Below, in pieces: positions 52,593 to 61,452 of a stretch of DNA of 64,000 nucleotides (within the stretch, counting starts at the first letter, position 1; every line of letters starts with the position of its first letter). A program made the translations under genes and the position numbers. The notes under the pieces are model-generated. The model did no database searches, was not told where the DNA came from, and saw nothing but the letters and a program-made list of their open reading frames with translations. This stretch comes from Ellagibacter isourolithinifaciens (GTDB lineage Bacteria > Actinomycetota > Coriobacteriia > Coriobacteriales > Eggerthellaceae): assembly GCF_008831035.1 (NCBI RefSeq), contig NZ_WAJR01000001.1:202044-266043 (forward strand), in the 5' to 3' direction.

Positions 52593-54152
52593 CTACTTGG
52601 ATGCGACATCTGTCGCGGGCGCTGCCGCGTCCACCGTGCACGAAAGCGTGCCGTCCGACACCTGCACGGCGACTTTCGAGCCCACAGGTGCCTGACCGAT
52701 GTTCTTAACCACCGCTCCGTCGTCAGTACGGGCAATCGCGTAACCGCGGGCAATGACGGCAAGCGGAGAAAGGTCGTTCAAGCGCGAGGCAGCAAGCCCA
52801 ACCTCGTGAGCGAAGGGCGCGACCAGGCTTTTCCCTTGTGAAGCGAGACGGCCCGAAAGCGTCTCGAGACGCGCCTCGTCCCGCTGCGCGATGCCTGCGC
52901 CCGCTGCGCGCATGCGGACGGTAAGCGAGGCGAGCTCCACGCGATTTCGCTCGGTGTTCGCAGGAAGCGCGCGGGCGAGGCGGGCGGCGAGCGCATCGAC
53001 GGAATCGCGCTCGCGCGCTATGCGGGCAGGCTCGGTGCGCACAAGCCGCTCGGAGAGGAAATCGATAGTCTGCATGTCGGTGCCAAGCAGATAGGACGAG
53101 TCCTTAAATACCGGGCGGGTGGCAACGCGGTCGACGGCCACGCGGGAGCGGTCGAGTCTTCGAATAAGACCGTCGTGGATTGCCCGCGCACGAGCGACGA
53201 GGTTCCCCGACAGCTCGGCAGACGAGGGCGACACCGCCTCGGCAGCGCCGGTCGGGGTCGAAGCGCGAACGTCGGCCACAAGGTCGGCAATGGTCGTGTC
53301 AGGCTCGTGGCCGATGCCTGTCACCACGGGGACGGGGCATGCTGCGATGGCGCGCGCAAGCCCCTCGTCGTTGAAGGGCATGAGGTCCTCATACGACCCG
53401 CCGCCGCGGACGAGCAGAACCGCCTCGGCACCCGCGCGCGACACGCAATCGATGCCGCGGACGAGCTCCTGCGGCGCACGCGCACCTTCGACAGGTACAC
53501 CCGCGACGAGAACCCTCGCAAGCGGCCAGCGACGGCGAAGCGTTCGCAAGACATCGTGCACTGCGTCTCCACGAGGCGAGGTAACAAGGCCTACAACCTG
53601 GATATTTGCAGGAACGGGACGCTTTCGCGCCTCGTCGGTGAGACCTTCCACATAAAGCTTGCGCGCGAGGTTCGCAACCTGCATACGCAAGTTCCCCTCG
53701 CCCGCCAAGCTTACCGAGAACACGTCGAAGTTCATGCGACCCTTCGGCGCGTAGAGGGTGAACCGCCCCGTCAGCTCGACAAGCGCGCCGACATCGAGCT
53801 CGACTCCGCATGCCCGATAGCGATTGAGCCACATCATACAGGGAAGCGATGCCTTCTGATCCTTCACCGTGAAATAGACGGCCTTATAGCCCGCCTTGTT
53901 CGACACCTCGGATACCTCGCCGACGAGCTTCACGGTGACGTTCTCGAGCGCTCCTTTCGCAAGCGCCATGGCACCCGAGACGGTGAGGGGCTCGGGTTCT
54001 GCCTTACCTTCCCCGCCCGTAGACTCGACCGCATATGTTGACCCGAATTTCGCCTGCCCGGAAGCATATTTACGAGAAGTTGCGTCCGTTTGGCCCTCCG
54101 CTGCCCGCGCTGCGCTGCGAGCACGCTTAAGGCTTTCCTCCCAGCGTTCCAT
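52593..54152 (-). CDS. xseA: Exodeoxyribonuclease VII large subunit
   Basis: A 519-residue XseA. After a polar N-terminal stretch of about 55 residues unlike the usual short start comes the OB-fold DNA-binding domain (VTVKLVGEVSEVSNKAGYKA) and the catalytic domain with VGLVTSPRGDAVHD, LLVRGGGSYEDLMPFN and TGIGHEPDTTIADLVADVRASTPTG. It degrades single-stranded DNA with XseB. ATG 54152 lies five bases after the upstream metallopeptidase stop; a GTG at 54185 would overlap it. Confidence 0.94.
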   Translation of the reverse strand: MERWEESLKRARSAARAAEGQTDATSRKYASGQAKFGSTYAVESTGGEGKAEPEPLTVSGAMALAKGALENVTVKLVGEVSEVSNKAGYKAVYFTVKDQKASLPCMMWLNRYRACGVELDVGALVELTGRFTLYAPKGRMNFDVFSVSLAGEGNLRMQVANLARKLYVEGLTDEARKRPVPANIQVVGLVTSPRGDAVHDVLRTLRRRWPLARVLVAGVPVEGARAPQELVRGIDCVSRAGAEAVLLVRGGGSYEDLMPFNDEGLARAIAACPVPVVTGIGHEPDTTIADLVADVRASTPTGAAEAVSPSSAELSGNLVARARAIHDGLIRRLDRSRVAVDRVATRPVFKDSSYLLGTDMQTIDFLSERLVRTEPARIARERDSVDALAARLARALPANTERNRVELASLTVRMRAAGAGIAQRDEARLETLSGRLASQGKSLVAPFAHEVGLAASRLNDLSPLAVIARGYAIARTDDGAVVKNIGQAPVGSKVAVQVSDGTLSCTVDAAAPATDVASK

Positions 54153-54157
54153 GGCAG

Positions 54158-54826
54158 CTATTCTTCGCGCTGGCTTAAAAGCCACAGAAGCTGCAGCACG
54201 GAGATGAGTGCCGCGGCCACATAGGTCAAAGCGCAGGCGCGCAGCACGTTGAAGGCGCCCTTGCGCTCAGCGGAGACGACTCCGACACCTGACAGGTAGT
54301 CCATCGCGCGGTGCGAAGCGTTGAACTCGACAGGGAGCGTGACCAGCTGGAATACCAAGACAACCGCGTACATGGCAATCGCGAGCGCCTGAAGGCCCTC
54401 AAGCTGCAGAACGATTCCTATCACGAGCAGGAAAACCCAGGCGTTCGATGCAAGGTTCACCGCAGGGACGAGCGCGCCGCGCACCGTCATGGGTGTATAG
54501 CCCTGCGCGAACTGGCACGCGTGGCCCGCTTCGTGACACGCCGTGGCAATCGCCGTGATGCTCGTGCCGTTGTAGGCTTCAGGGTCGAGCGTGATGGAAT
54601 TGTTGCGCGGGTCGAAGTGGTCCTGCCCCGCGCCGCCTTGCCTGATCGCGACGTTGGTGATGCCGTGGTCGGCAAGCATGCGCTGCGCCATCTGGGCACC
54701 GGTCATGCCGAACGACGACCTCACGCGCGAGAACTTGGAGATTTGCCTGTTCACATACCATTGAGCCCCCAGGCCGATCACCATGGTGAGGACGATGAAT
54801 GCGAGGTAGCTTCCACTCATAAACAT
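54158..54826 (-). CDS. Membrane zinc metallopeptidase (YugP-like)
   Basis: A 222-residue membrane protein of the neutral zinc metallopeptidase family. It has an N-terminal helix, HEAGH (residues 98-102) followed by an acidic-ligand region, and two to three C-terminal helices. The segment DPRNNSITLDPEAYNG before the active site is a family mark. Substrates are unknown. It may share a transcript with xseA and xseB. Confidence 0.88.
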   Translation of the reverse strand: MFMSGSYLAFIVLTMVIGLGAQWYVNRQISKFSRVRSSFGMTGAQMAQRMLADHGITNVAIRQGGAGQDHFDPRNNSITLDPEAYNGTSITAIATACHEAGHACQFAQGYTPMTVRGALVPAVNLASNAWVFLLVIGIVLQLEGLQALAIAMYAVVLVFQLVTLPVEFNASHRAMDYLSGVGVVSAERKGAFNVLRACALTYVAAALISVLQLLWLLSQREE

Positions 54827-54981
54827 AGATACAACTCACTCCTTCATAAAGGGGAGACGATGTCTTCTCGTTATTACGAACAATTGTACACTTTAGCGCA
54901 TGCAAACCCGCGCCCAAACGCACGGCGGCGCTTTACGCGAAACGTCCTCAATCGGAAGGAGTCCCCTCCAAGCAGACCCCT

Positions 54982-56127
54982 CTACCCCAGACGCTCGACG
55001 ACGAGCTCGCCCTTGCTGAGGCTCAAAGCGATGCGGCCTTCGAGGAGGTCGACAAGCTCCTCCCCCACAAGCGCCCATCGCCACCCGCGCATCAGATCGC
55101 TGTCCTCAGAGTGGCCTCGCGCAAGCGCCGCCAAATCGCTATGGCTCGCCAGCGTCTGCATGGCAACCCCGTTCTCCTTCGCGCGCAGGCGGACAAGCGC
55201 TGCCATGAGGTCGATTGAAGCGTCCACATTGCGCTCATTGCGCGACGGTTTCCCCAGATTGGGCCATTCGCTTTTCGGAAGCGACCGAGCCTTGTTCATG
55301 CGCTCAATCACCGCGCGGGCATCACGCACGGGAAGTTTCTCCCGCACACCTCGAACCATGTAAAGATCGTCGATCGTGCGCGCGTCGCGACGGCAAGCCT
55401 CCACGATCTGCTCGTCGGAGACAAGCCACTTGCGGGGCATATCGCGTTTGCGGGCTTCCTCCTCGCGCCACGCCGCGAACTCGCGCGCCGCGCACAACTG
55501 CCTCCCGTCAAGTTGCGTCACTCGTTTCAGGCGACGATAGCGCAGGCGAGGATCCTCACTGTACTTCGCGGGGTTCATCATCTCCTCGAAGTCGGGGGCA
55601 AGCCACCCAAGGCGTCCCTTCGATTCGAGCTCGCTTCTCATCTTGCGGTATACGCGCGGAAGATAGATTACATCGTCGGCCGCATAGTCGATCTGAGAAT
55701 CGGAGAGCGGGCGGTGCGACCAATCGGTATAGGAGTCGGTTTTCTTGAGCGTGACGCCGCAAACAGCATGCACGAGCGCCCCGTAGCCAATCTGCTGCGT
55801 ATGGCCGAGAAGAGCCGCAGCCACCTGCGTGTCGAAAAGGGGACGCGGCATCGATCCCACCTCACGCAGGAGAATCTCTATGTCCTGCCCGCCCGCGTGA
55901 AAGAGCTTCACCGTGCGCTCGTCTTCTAGAAGCGGGGCGATCACGGAAAGGTCGTCCACCGAGAGCGGGTCGATGATGGCGACTTCGTCGTCGGTGGCCA
56001 TCTGCAAAAGGCAGAGCTTCGGGTAGTAGGTTGTCTCGCGGAGGAACTCGGTATCGATGGCGAGCACTTCTGCGCCCGTAACGCGTTCGACGAACGCCTC
56101 GAGGCTCGCTTGGTCGGCTAGGTACAA
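54982..56127 (-). CDS. rnd: Ribonuclease D
   Basis: A 381-residue 3'-5' exoribonuclease of the DEDD type. DTEFLRETTYYPKLCLLQ is Exo I, HAGGQDIEIL and FDTQVAAALLG form Exo II, and SDSQIDYAADDVIYL is Exo III with the catalytic Tyr/Asp. An HRDC domain follows (ALAAWREEEARKRDMPRKWL region and after). It trims tRNA precursors. The TTG start follows AAGGA. It is divergent from the lipid kinase gene. Confidence 0.93.
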   Translation of the reverse strand: MYLADQASLEAFVERVTGAEVLAIDTEFLRETTYYPKLCLLQMATDDEVAIIDPLSVDDLSVIAPLLEDERTVKLFHAGGQDIEILLREVGSMPRPLFDTQVAAALLGHTQQIGYGALVHAVCGVTLKKTDSYTDWSHRPLSDSQIDYAADDVIYLPRVYRKMRSELESKGRLGWLAPDFEEMMNPAKYSEDPRLRYRRLKRVTQLDGRQLCAAREFAAWREEEARKRDMPRKWLVSDEQIVEACRRDARTIDDLYMVRGVREKLPVRDARAVIERMNKARSLPKSEWPNLGKPSRNERNVDASIDLMAALVRLRAKENGVAMQTLASHSDLAALARGHSEDSDLMRGWRWALVGEELVDLLEGRIALSLSKGELVVERLG

Positions 56128-56206
56128 AATGGTTTCCTTACTTATCTAGCACGCCTGAATCGCGTGTTGCTTTACAATTCTCATAATAGCAATCGAAGGG
56201 GAATCT

Positions 56207-57172
56207 GTGAAACTACTCGTGCTGAACAACCTGGCGTCTGGTTACGGAGAAGGCGCGATTTACGATTTTGTGCGATCGTTCGCCGCCGACGGCGACGAGG
56301 TCTGCCTGCGCTCAACCGATGGGACGACCGAGCTCGAAAGCTTAATCACCGACGCCCGAGATTTTGACGCGGTCATCGCGAGCGGCGGCGACGGAACGGT
56401 CACTACCACCGCGTATTCCCTTGCCGGCACAGGAATTCCCGTCATGCCCTTTCCCGCAGGCACCGCAAATCTTCTCGCGCTGAACCTTGCAGCGCCCAAC
56501 GAGCCCCATGCGCTCGCGAAGATGCTGCGCGCCGGAATCACGCTCGATTTCGACATGGCCGAAATCGAATTTCGCGCCGATGACGGCGAATCCGCGAAGA
56601 AAGGCTTCGGCATCATGGCGGGTGCCGGGTACGACGCGATGATCATGAAGGGGGCACAGCCCTCGAAACGCCTGCTCGGGCCTATGGCGTACTTTTCCGC
56701 CGCGCTCGCAAACCCCCTGCCTCCCACCTCGAAGATCACGCTCACGCTCGACGGCGAGACCGTTGAGGAAGAGGGGTTGGGAATCCTGATCGTGAACTTC
56801 TCGAAGATTCAATTCGATATCTCCGTCACGAACAAGAACAGCCCGCGCGACGGACTGCTCGACATCGTGGTGCTGAAGGCCGAAAACGCGTTTGGGCTTT
56901 TACCGGCGCTGTTCGCCCGCGCCATCGACCACGAGGGCAATTTTAAGGACAGCCCCGAGACCATCGAGACGTTCCAGGCGAGGGAGGTTGTCGTCGAGGC
57001 CGACCCGCCGATGCAGATTCAATACGACGGCGAGGTCGCAAAGGCGACGACGCCCTTCGCAGCACGTATCCTCCCCAGCGCCGCGCGCTTCGTCGTGTCG
57101 GAAGAGTGCGTCGAGCTGTTCGGCGCCGAGGGCGACGCGAAACTTGCCCCCTGGACCGACAGGGAGGCTTAG
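56207..57172 (+). CDS. Diacylglycerol/lipid kinase (DagK/YegS family)
   Basis: A 321-residue lipid kinase. The nucleotide-binding motif is ASGGDGTVTTTAYSL and the glycine-rich loop FPAGTANLLA, then GAGYDAMIM and KNSPRDGLLDIVVL in the C-terminal beta-sandwich. It probably phosphorylates diacylglycerol or a related lipid at the inner face of the membrane. GTG 56207 follows GAAGGGG. It lacks neighbours on its strand. Confidence 0.9.
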   Translation: MKLLVLNNLASGYGEGAIYDFVRSFAADGDEVCLRSTDGTTELESLITDARDFDAVIASGGDGTVTTTAYSLAGTGIPVMPFPAGTANLLALNLAAPNEPHALAKMLRAGITLDFDMAEIEFRADDGESAKKGFGIMAGAGYDAMIMKGAQPSKRLLGPMAYFSAALANPLPPTSKITLTLDGETVEEEGLGILIVNFSKIQFDISVTNKNSPRDGLLDIVVLKAENAFGLLPALFARAIDHEGNFKDSPETIETFQAREVVVEADPPMQIQYDGEVAKATTPFAARILPSAARFVVSEECVELFGAEGDAKLAPWTDREA

Positions 57173-57390
57173 GCGAGTCCCAAAGGGGTGGAGGCTGCTG
57201 TCGGCGGTCTACGCGAAACTTTCTGGCTGGCTGTCCGCTCGAGCAGCCCTGGGAACGCGCAACCAGCTTCGAACCGTCTAAAAAGCCGACGGGTCATCGA
57301 GGTGCGCAGCTTTCCCGCATCGCATCGCCTTCAATCAGCCCGATTGCACCAACATAGGTCTCACGGGTCCACGGGTCTCACGAAAAAGAA

Positions 57391-57414
57391 AAAGCCCCTC
57401 TGATGAGGGGCTTT
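57391..57414 (-). terminator. Terminator of tRNA-Leu
   Basis: A 10-base-pair perfect stem (AAAGCCCCTC and complement) with a TGAT or ATCA loop, followed by TTTTTCG on the minus strand, just downstream of tRNA-Leu. Confidence 0.9.
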
Positions 57415-57423
57415 CGATTTCAA

Positions 57424-57512
57424 TGGTGTCGGAGGCGGGATTTGAACCCGCACACCCGTTAAGTGGGCACTAGCACCTCAAGCTAGCGTGTCTGCCGTTC
57501 CACCACTCCGAC
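57424..57512 (-). tRNA. tRNA-Leu (GAG)
   Basis: An 89-base class II tRNA with encoded CCA. Acceptor GTCGGAG/CTCCGAC, anticodon stem CTAGC/GCTAG around TTGAGGT (anticodon GAG), a long variable arm and the T arm CGGGTTCAAATCCCG. Confidence 0.96.
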
Positions 57513-57641
57513 GAATTTCTCGGCTGCGTCAGACGCAACGTTGCATATATTACCAGAACCAGCTGAGCGCGCAAGAGGGAATTTCAACTTTTTTAAAACA
57601 CCTTCGATAAACCCGCCCAAAGGCCCTTCGGCATGCGGGAG

Positions 57642-58544
57642 CTACTCGCCCTCCCCCTTGGAAGCATCGCCCGCTTCAACAGCCTTTGCATCTGCAGAAG
57701 CCTCTTCACGCGCCGTCTTCCCCACCGTGCCGTCGTTCGCAGAGGTCGAGCCCGCGGCAACTTCCCGCTTCCACTTCGCGTAATTCGACGACCAGCGCAT
57801 CTGAATGAGCTCGAGCACAAAGGCGAACACCATGGCGAAGTACACCATGAGCTTCTCCATGTGCATGTCGAGAACCTCGATACCCGAGTTGATGCCAAGC
57901 GAATCGAGCACGAGCAGAATGCCGATGACCGAGATAAAGCAGAGCGCGAGAATCTTCATTTCCGTGTGCTTGTTGATGAAGTCGGAAATCGGGTCGATGA
58001 ACACCATCATCATAATGACTGCGATTACAACCGCGAGGATCATGATGATGAGGTAGTTCGCCAAGCCCACCGCCGTGATAACCGAGTCGATTGAGAAGAC
58101 GATATCCATCACCATGATGGTACCGATAGCCTGACCAAGACCAATCTGATGCTTCGCCTTGTGCTCATCGGAGTGAGACGCCTTCTCCTCGGTGAGCGCG
58201 AGCACGTCGCGCAGCTCATCGATGCCTTTGTAGATGAGATACGCGCCGCCGAGCAGGAGCACGATGTCGCGCACGGAGAAACCGTGAGCGAAGAACCCGA
58301 GGTCAATCGTGAACAGGGGCGCAACCATGTGCACGAGATAGCTTGCGAAGCAAAGGAAGATGCAACGGGAGAGCATCGCGCCGGCGAGACCGAGCTTGCG
58401 GCCGATATGCTGCTTCTCCTCCGGCAGGCGATTCGAGGTGATCGAGATGAACACGATGTTGTCCACACCGAGCACGATCTCCAAAAAAATGAGCGTTACT
58501 AAGCTGATCCATGCCTCAGGACTTGCAAAGATGGAAAGGTCCAC
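57642..58544 (-). CDS. TerC-family membrane protein (probable Mn2+ exporter)
   Basis: A 300-residue integral membrane protein with seven or more helices. EIVLGVDNIVFISI near residue 22 and MDIVFSIDSVITAVG near 146 are the paired acidic metal-site motifs of TerC/Alx/YoaP proteins. A charged C-terminal tail of about 45 residues lies in the cytoplasm. Members export manganese or protect secreted metalloproteins. The GTG start follows AAAGGAG. The upstream leader shows a yybP-ykoY-type riboswitch, which supports a manganese role. Confidence 0.92.
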   Translation of the reverse strand: MDLSIFASPEAWISLVTLIFLEIVLGVDNIVFISITSNRLPEEKQHIGRKLGLAGAMLSRCIFLCFASYLVHMVAPLFTIDLGFFAHGFSVRDIVLLLGGAYLIYKGIDELRDVLALTEEKASHSDEHKAKHQIGLGQAIGTIMVMDIVFSIDSVITAVGLANYLIIMILAVVIAVIMMMVFIDPISDFINKHTEMKILALCFISVIGILLVLDSLGINSGIEVLDMHMEKLMVYFAMVFAFVLELIQMRWSSNYAKWKREVAAGSTSANDGTVGKTAREEASADAKAVEAGDASKGEGE

Positions 58545-58596
58545 TGTCGTTGTCTCCTTTTCAGTTCCGGCCTTCTCGTCAAAATGCTCGGGGGTA

Positions 58597-58740
58597 TAAA
58601 AAAAGACTCATGGCGCACCGACAGAATCGATGCGCCATGAGTCTCGCTATTTCAGACACGCCAGATCCGTCTTATGACGAACCACGATGTTGAACGTGCC
58701 GCGCGTATGTCGCGCCAGCTACTCCCCCACGGGCAGTGGG
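58597..58740 (-). ncRNA. yybP-ykoY-type manganese riboswitch upstream of terC
   Basis: On the minus strand the terC leader carries conserved pieces of this aptamer: GGGGAGTAGC (58718-58727), a GTTCAACAT middle segment, TCTGGCGT and GCGAGACTC (58639-58647). The aptamer 3' end overlaps the first arm of a 14-bp terminator stem (58604-58617 with 58631-58644) followed by TTTTTTTA. Mn2+ binding would hold the aptamer closed and prevent the terminator, raising TerC. The family link to terC genes is well known. Confidence 0.85.
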
Positions 58741-58741
58741 T

Positions 58742-58769
58742 ATCCTACCATGGAGCTATGAACGGGCAA
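58742..58769 (-). promoter_or_regulatory. Promoter of the terC riboswitch transcript
   Basis: TTGCCC, 16 bases, TAGGAT on the minus strand. The start would fall at about 58735, just before the riboswitch aptamer. Confidence 0.6.
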
Positions 58770-58811
58770 TGCTATAATCGGCGAAATGCACAAATCATCC
58801 AGGAGCAAAGC

Positions 58812-59612
58812 ATGACAATCGATAAGTTCGAAGATGCGCCCTATCGCAACCACGAGCCCGAGTTCACCGACATCGAAGGTTCCGTGAAGTATATCGACGG
58901 CTCGAGCCTTGCGCGGCCGTTCGAGCTCCCCCGCACATCGTACGCCCTGGCCGGGGTCTTCATCATTGTTGCAGCCCTCATCGGCGCCTTCATGCTCGCG
59001 AAGTACTTCGACGGCGTCTACGGCGCGCCTGCGCGAGCAGAGCAGACAGTTTCAGACAACCTCGCGCGAGACGTGAGCTACGACATCCCCAACCTTACGA
59101 CGTTTATGGAAAGCAGCGACGACGCGATCAAGCAAACGCTCGTCGATGCCGGGTACACCACCTACGAGACGACTAAGGAAGGCGAATACCTCGATGGCGG
59201 CTTCGATATTGTGAAGCTTCCGAGCGACGTCCCCCTCGCCGAAGCCGGCTTGATGTACGCAAGCGGCATATCGAGCCTTTCGGCAACGGATGCCTCGCGC
59301 CTTCTGAAGGGCTCGTGGACGCTTTCGGTTAACCATTCGGGCACGACCGACATGAGGCTGAAGTTCGCCGACTTCTCGTCGGGCGGCGTAGATGCGGCTA
59401 TCCAGAATGCGATGGCGGCTTCAGGGCTCGCTGAGGCGCCAATTGTCGATTCGGGAACCGACAGCGCAGGAAACACCTATCGCTCCGGCACGATTGACGC
59501 AAACGGCGCGACGTACAACTGGCGAGTTTCCGCGATTCCGCTGTCGAGTGTCTACAAGATCAAGGGACTTCCCGACACTGCGATTTACGTCGGCGTGCGC
59601 GTGACGAAGTAA
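58812..59612 (+). CDS. Single-pass membrane protein of unknown function
   Basis: A 266-residue protein with an N-terminal cytoplasmic part of about 42 residues, one hydrophobic helix (LAGVFIIVAALIGAFMLA, about 45-63), and a large extracytoplasmic domain rich in Ser, Asp and Gly. No cysteine or catalytic motif is seen. I recognise no family. ATG 58812 follows AGGAG by six bases; a longer in-frame reading crosses the terC riboswitch and is rejected. It is divergent from terC and alone on its strand. Confidence 0.8.
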   Translation: MTIDKFEDAPYRNHEPEFTDIEGSVKYIDGSSLARPFELPRTSYALAGVFIIVAALIGAFMLAKYFDGVYGAPARAEQTVSDNLARDVSYDIPNLTTFMESSDDAIKQTLVDAGYTTYETTKEGEYLDGGFDIVKLPSDVPLAEAGLMYASGISSLSATDASRLLKGSWTLSVNHSGTTDMRLKFADFSSGGVDAAIQNAMAASGLAEAPIVDSGTDSAGNTYRSGTIDANGATYNWRVSAIPLSSVYKIKGLPDTAIYVGVRVTK

Positions 59613-59732
59613 AAGACGGAAGGCGACCCTAGAACGCCGCTCACGGCAAGACATTTCAAGGTGTGAGAACGGGTTGCAACTCGGGCGGATTTCCCACCCG
59701 ACCAAACTTTTCAAAAAAGTTGAGATTAGGGG

Positions 59733-59760
59733 TTGGCAAAGATTCTCGTTCTGGTAAACT
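59733..59760 (+). promoter_or_regulatory. Promoter of tRNA-Val
   Basis: TTGGCA, a 16-base spacer and TAAACT, with tRNA-Val beginning about 50 bases downstream. A plausible sigma-70 type promoter; no other gene is between. Confidence 0.5.
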
Positions 59761-59809
59761 ATCGTCTTGTTGACGCGCCAAGCAGAAACACGGAGCGGAA
59801 ACAAATCAT

Positions 59810-59884
<75 letters not shown>

Positions 59885-59891
59885 TGAATCC

Positions 59892-59918
59892 AAGAGCCAG
59901 GCAAAGCGCCTGGCTCTT
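59892..59918 (+). terminator. Terminator of tRNA-Val
   Basis: An 11-base-pair stem (AAGAGCCAGGC and complement) with AAAGC loop, followed by TTGCTATTT on the plus strand, seven bases after the tRNA. Confidence 0.88.
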
Positions 59919-59996
59919 TTGCTATTTGCAGAATCTACTAGAGTCAACCAGAGCCATGCCCCATCATCGGGACGCCTTCCGCTATCGAGATAAACC

Positions 59997-60033
59997 AAGG
60001 CCGCCATCGCCCGACCAAGGCGATGGCGGCCTT
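59997..60033 (-). terminator. Hairpin after the restriction-modification operon
   Basis: A perfect 15-base-pair stem (AAGGCCGCCATCGCC and complement) around a seven-base loop, 51 bases after the methyltransferase stop. The T tract on either strand is weak, but the position between convergent units fits a bidirectional terminator. Confidence 0.65.
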
Positions 60034-60083
60034 CTTGATAGCTAAAAAGGTGACGAAACCCTCAAGCGAGAGAGCAAGCCACG

Positions 60084-61343
60084 TTAACGTTGTTGTGCCG
60101 CTATCTGCTCCCCTATGAGATGCGGTATCCCCACGACGAGCGCATTGCCCATGCAGAACGCGCGATGTCCATCAGTCATGCCGACATTTGTCCAGCCCTT
60201 CGGAAAACCCTGCAGCTGGTCAAGCTCATCGGGAACGAGACGACGATAGCGCCCATCGATTTCCACAATGTGCTTAAAGCGGGAAGCTCCCGAGCCGCCC
60301 TCCCCAGTTAAAATTGTGCGAGACGGGTTGGTAAGCAAGTCGGGAAAAGCCATCGAACCTTCCGAATAATGGTACTTGAAACCCGTCTGCTTGTTCACGC
60401 GCTCCTCGCTCTTCGAACCCTTGAGATAGCGCCACCTCTCAAGCTTCTCCTCGGGAATATAAAACGACTCCGGTACTTCCTTCGGCGAGACAATCACATC
60501 ACCGAGCGTACGGCGCTCACCGCAGAAGTCCTCGGCGACATCACACGTGACAACATGGAAATCGCTCATCGCCCCAGCGGTGCCGAAAGGCGATTTGCTT
60601 TTGCCGCCTACGTTGAACGATTGCGTAGCCTCGTACGGGTCATTCGGGACCATGAAATCATTGAAGGCTTCTGGCTTTACTATCGGCAAAGCAGAAGACA
60701 ATACCCCACTCGAAATGCGCTCTTCGAGGTTCCAGCTCTCGGATGTGAGCTCAGCGTAAATGTAAACGCGCTTGCGGCGCTGCGGGAAACCGTACTCAGC
60801 GCTGTTGACCACACGCCATTCAACGGAGTAGCCAAGATCAGACAGGCACGACAACATGATGGCGAAATCGCGACCGCGTTGCGAAGCCGGACTCTTTAAT
60901 AACCTATCGACGTTCTCAAGGAGGACATATCGAGGCTCTTTCAGATGCAGAAATCGGTAGATATCCCACCAGAGCACGCCCTTCTTGCCCTCGATACCGC
61001 CAGCCTTCGCGAGCGGTTTAGCAACTGAATAATCTTGGCAAGGAAAACCACCGACAACCATATCGACATCGGGAATATCAGTTTCGCCCTTTTCGTAAGC
61101 ATCGAGGACTTTATTGATATCCTCGTTAACGCAGCTTCCTTCTCCGAAACGTTCCTCGTAGCAGCGCCAGGCAAACTGCTTGCTATCGTTTCCAGGCGGT
61201 TCCCACTGATTCGCCCAAATAGTCTCAAAAGGACCCGCAGACGGCATATCGAATTCAGGATTGTCGGGATTGCTATAGCCCTCCAGACCAAGGCGAAAGC
61301 CTCCCACGCCGGCAAACAGCTCGGCAACTTTGATAGTATTCAT
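60084..61343 (-). CDS. DNA (cytosine-5-)-methyltransferase
   Basis: A 419-residue C5 methyltransferase. Motif I is ELFAGVGGFRLGLEG, motif IV GGFPCQDYSVA with the catalytic Cys, motif VI VLLENVDRL, and motifs IX-X lie at the end (QGFPKGW, GNALVVGI). The sequence between VIII and IX is the recognition domain. It lies 109 bases after the Sau3AI-like nuclease gene, so it probably methylates the cytosine in GATC to protect the host. The block looks AT-richer than its surroundings and is bounded by tRNA genes, which suggests transfer. Confidence 0.92.
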   Translation of the reverse strand: MNTIKVAELFAGVGGFRLGLEGYSNPDNPEFDMPSAGPFETIWANQWEPPGNDSKQFAWRCYEERFGEGSCVNEDINKVLDAYEKGETDIPDVDMVVGGFPCQDYSVAKPLAKAGGIEGKKGVLWWDIYRFLHLKEPRYVLLENVDRLLKSPASQRGRDFAIMLSCLSDLGYSVEWRVVNSAEYGFPQRRKRVYIYAELTSESWNLEERISSGVLSSALPIVKPEAFNDFMVPNDPYEATQSFNVGGKSKSPFGTAGAMSDFHVVTCDVAEDFCGERRTLGDVIVSPKEVPESFYIPEEKLERWRYLKGSKSEERVNKQTGFKYHYSEGSMAFPDLLTNPSRTILTGEGGSGASRFKHIVEIDGRYRRLVPDELDQLQGFPKGWTNVGMTDGHRAFCMGNALVVGIPHLIGEQIAAQQR

Positions 61344-61452
61344 GGCACGTTTCTCCTTAGCTACTGTGCCTGTTGAATTTCACAGAAGGCTATTGTATCC
61401 GATCAACACCGCTATGGGAAGATCCGATTATGGGACACCCAGAAAAAGAGCA

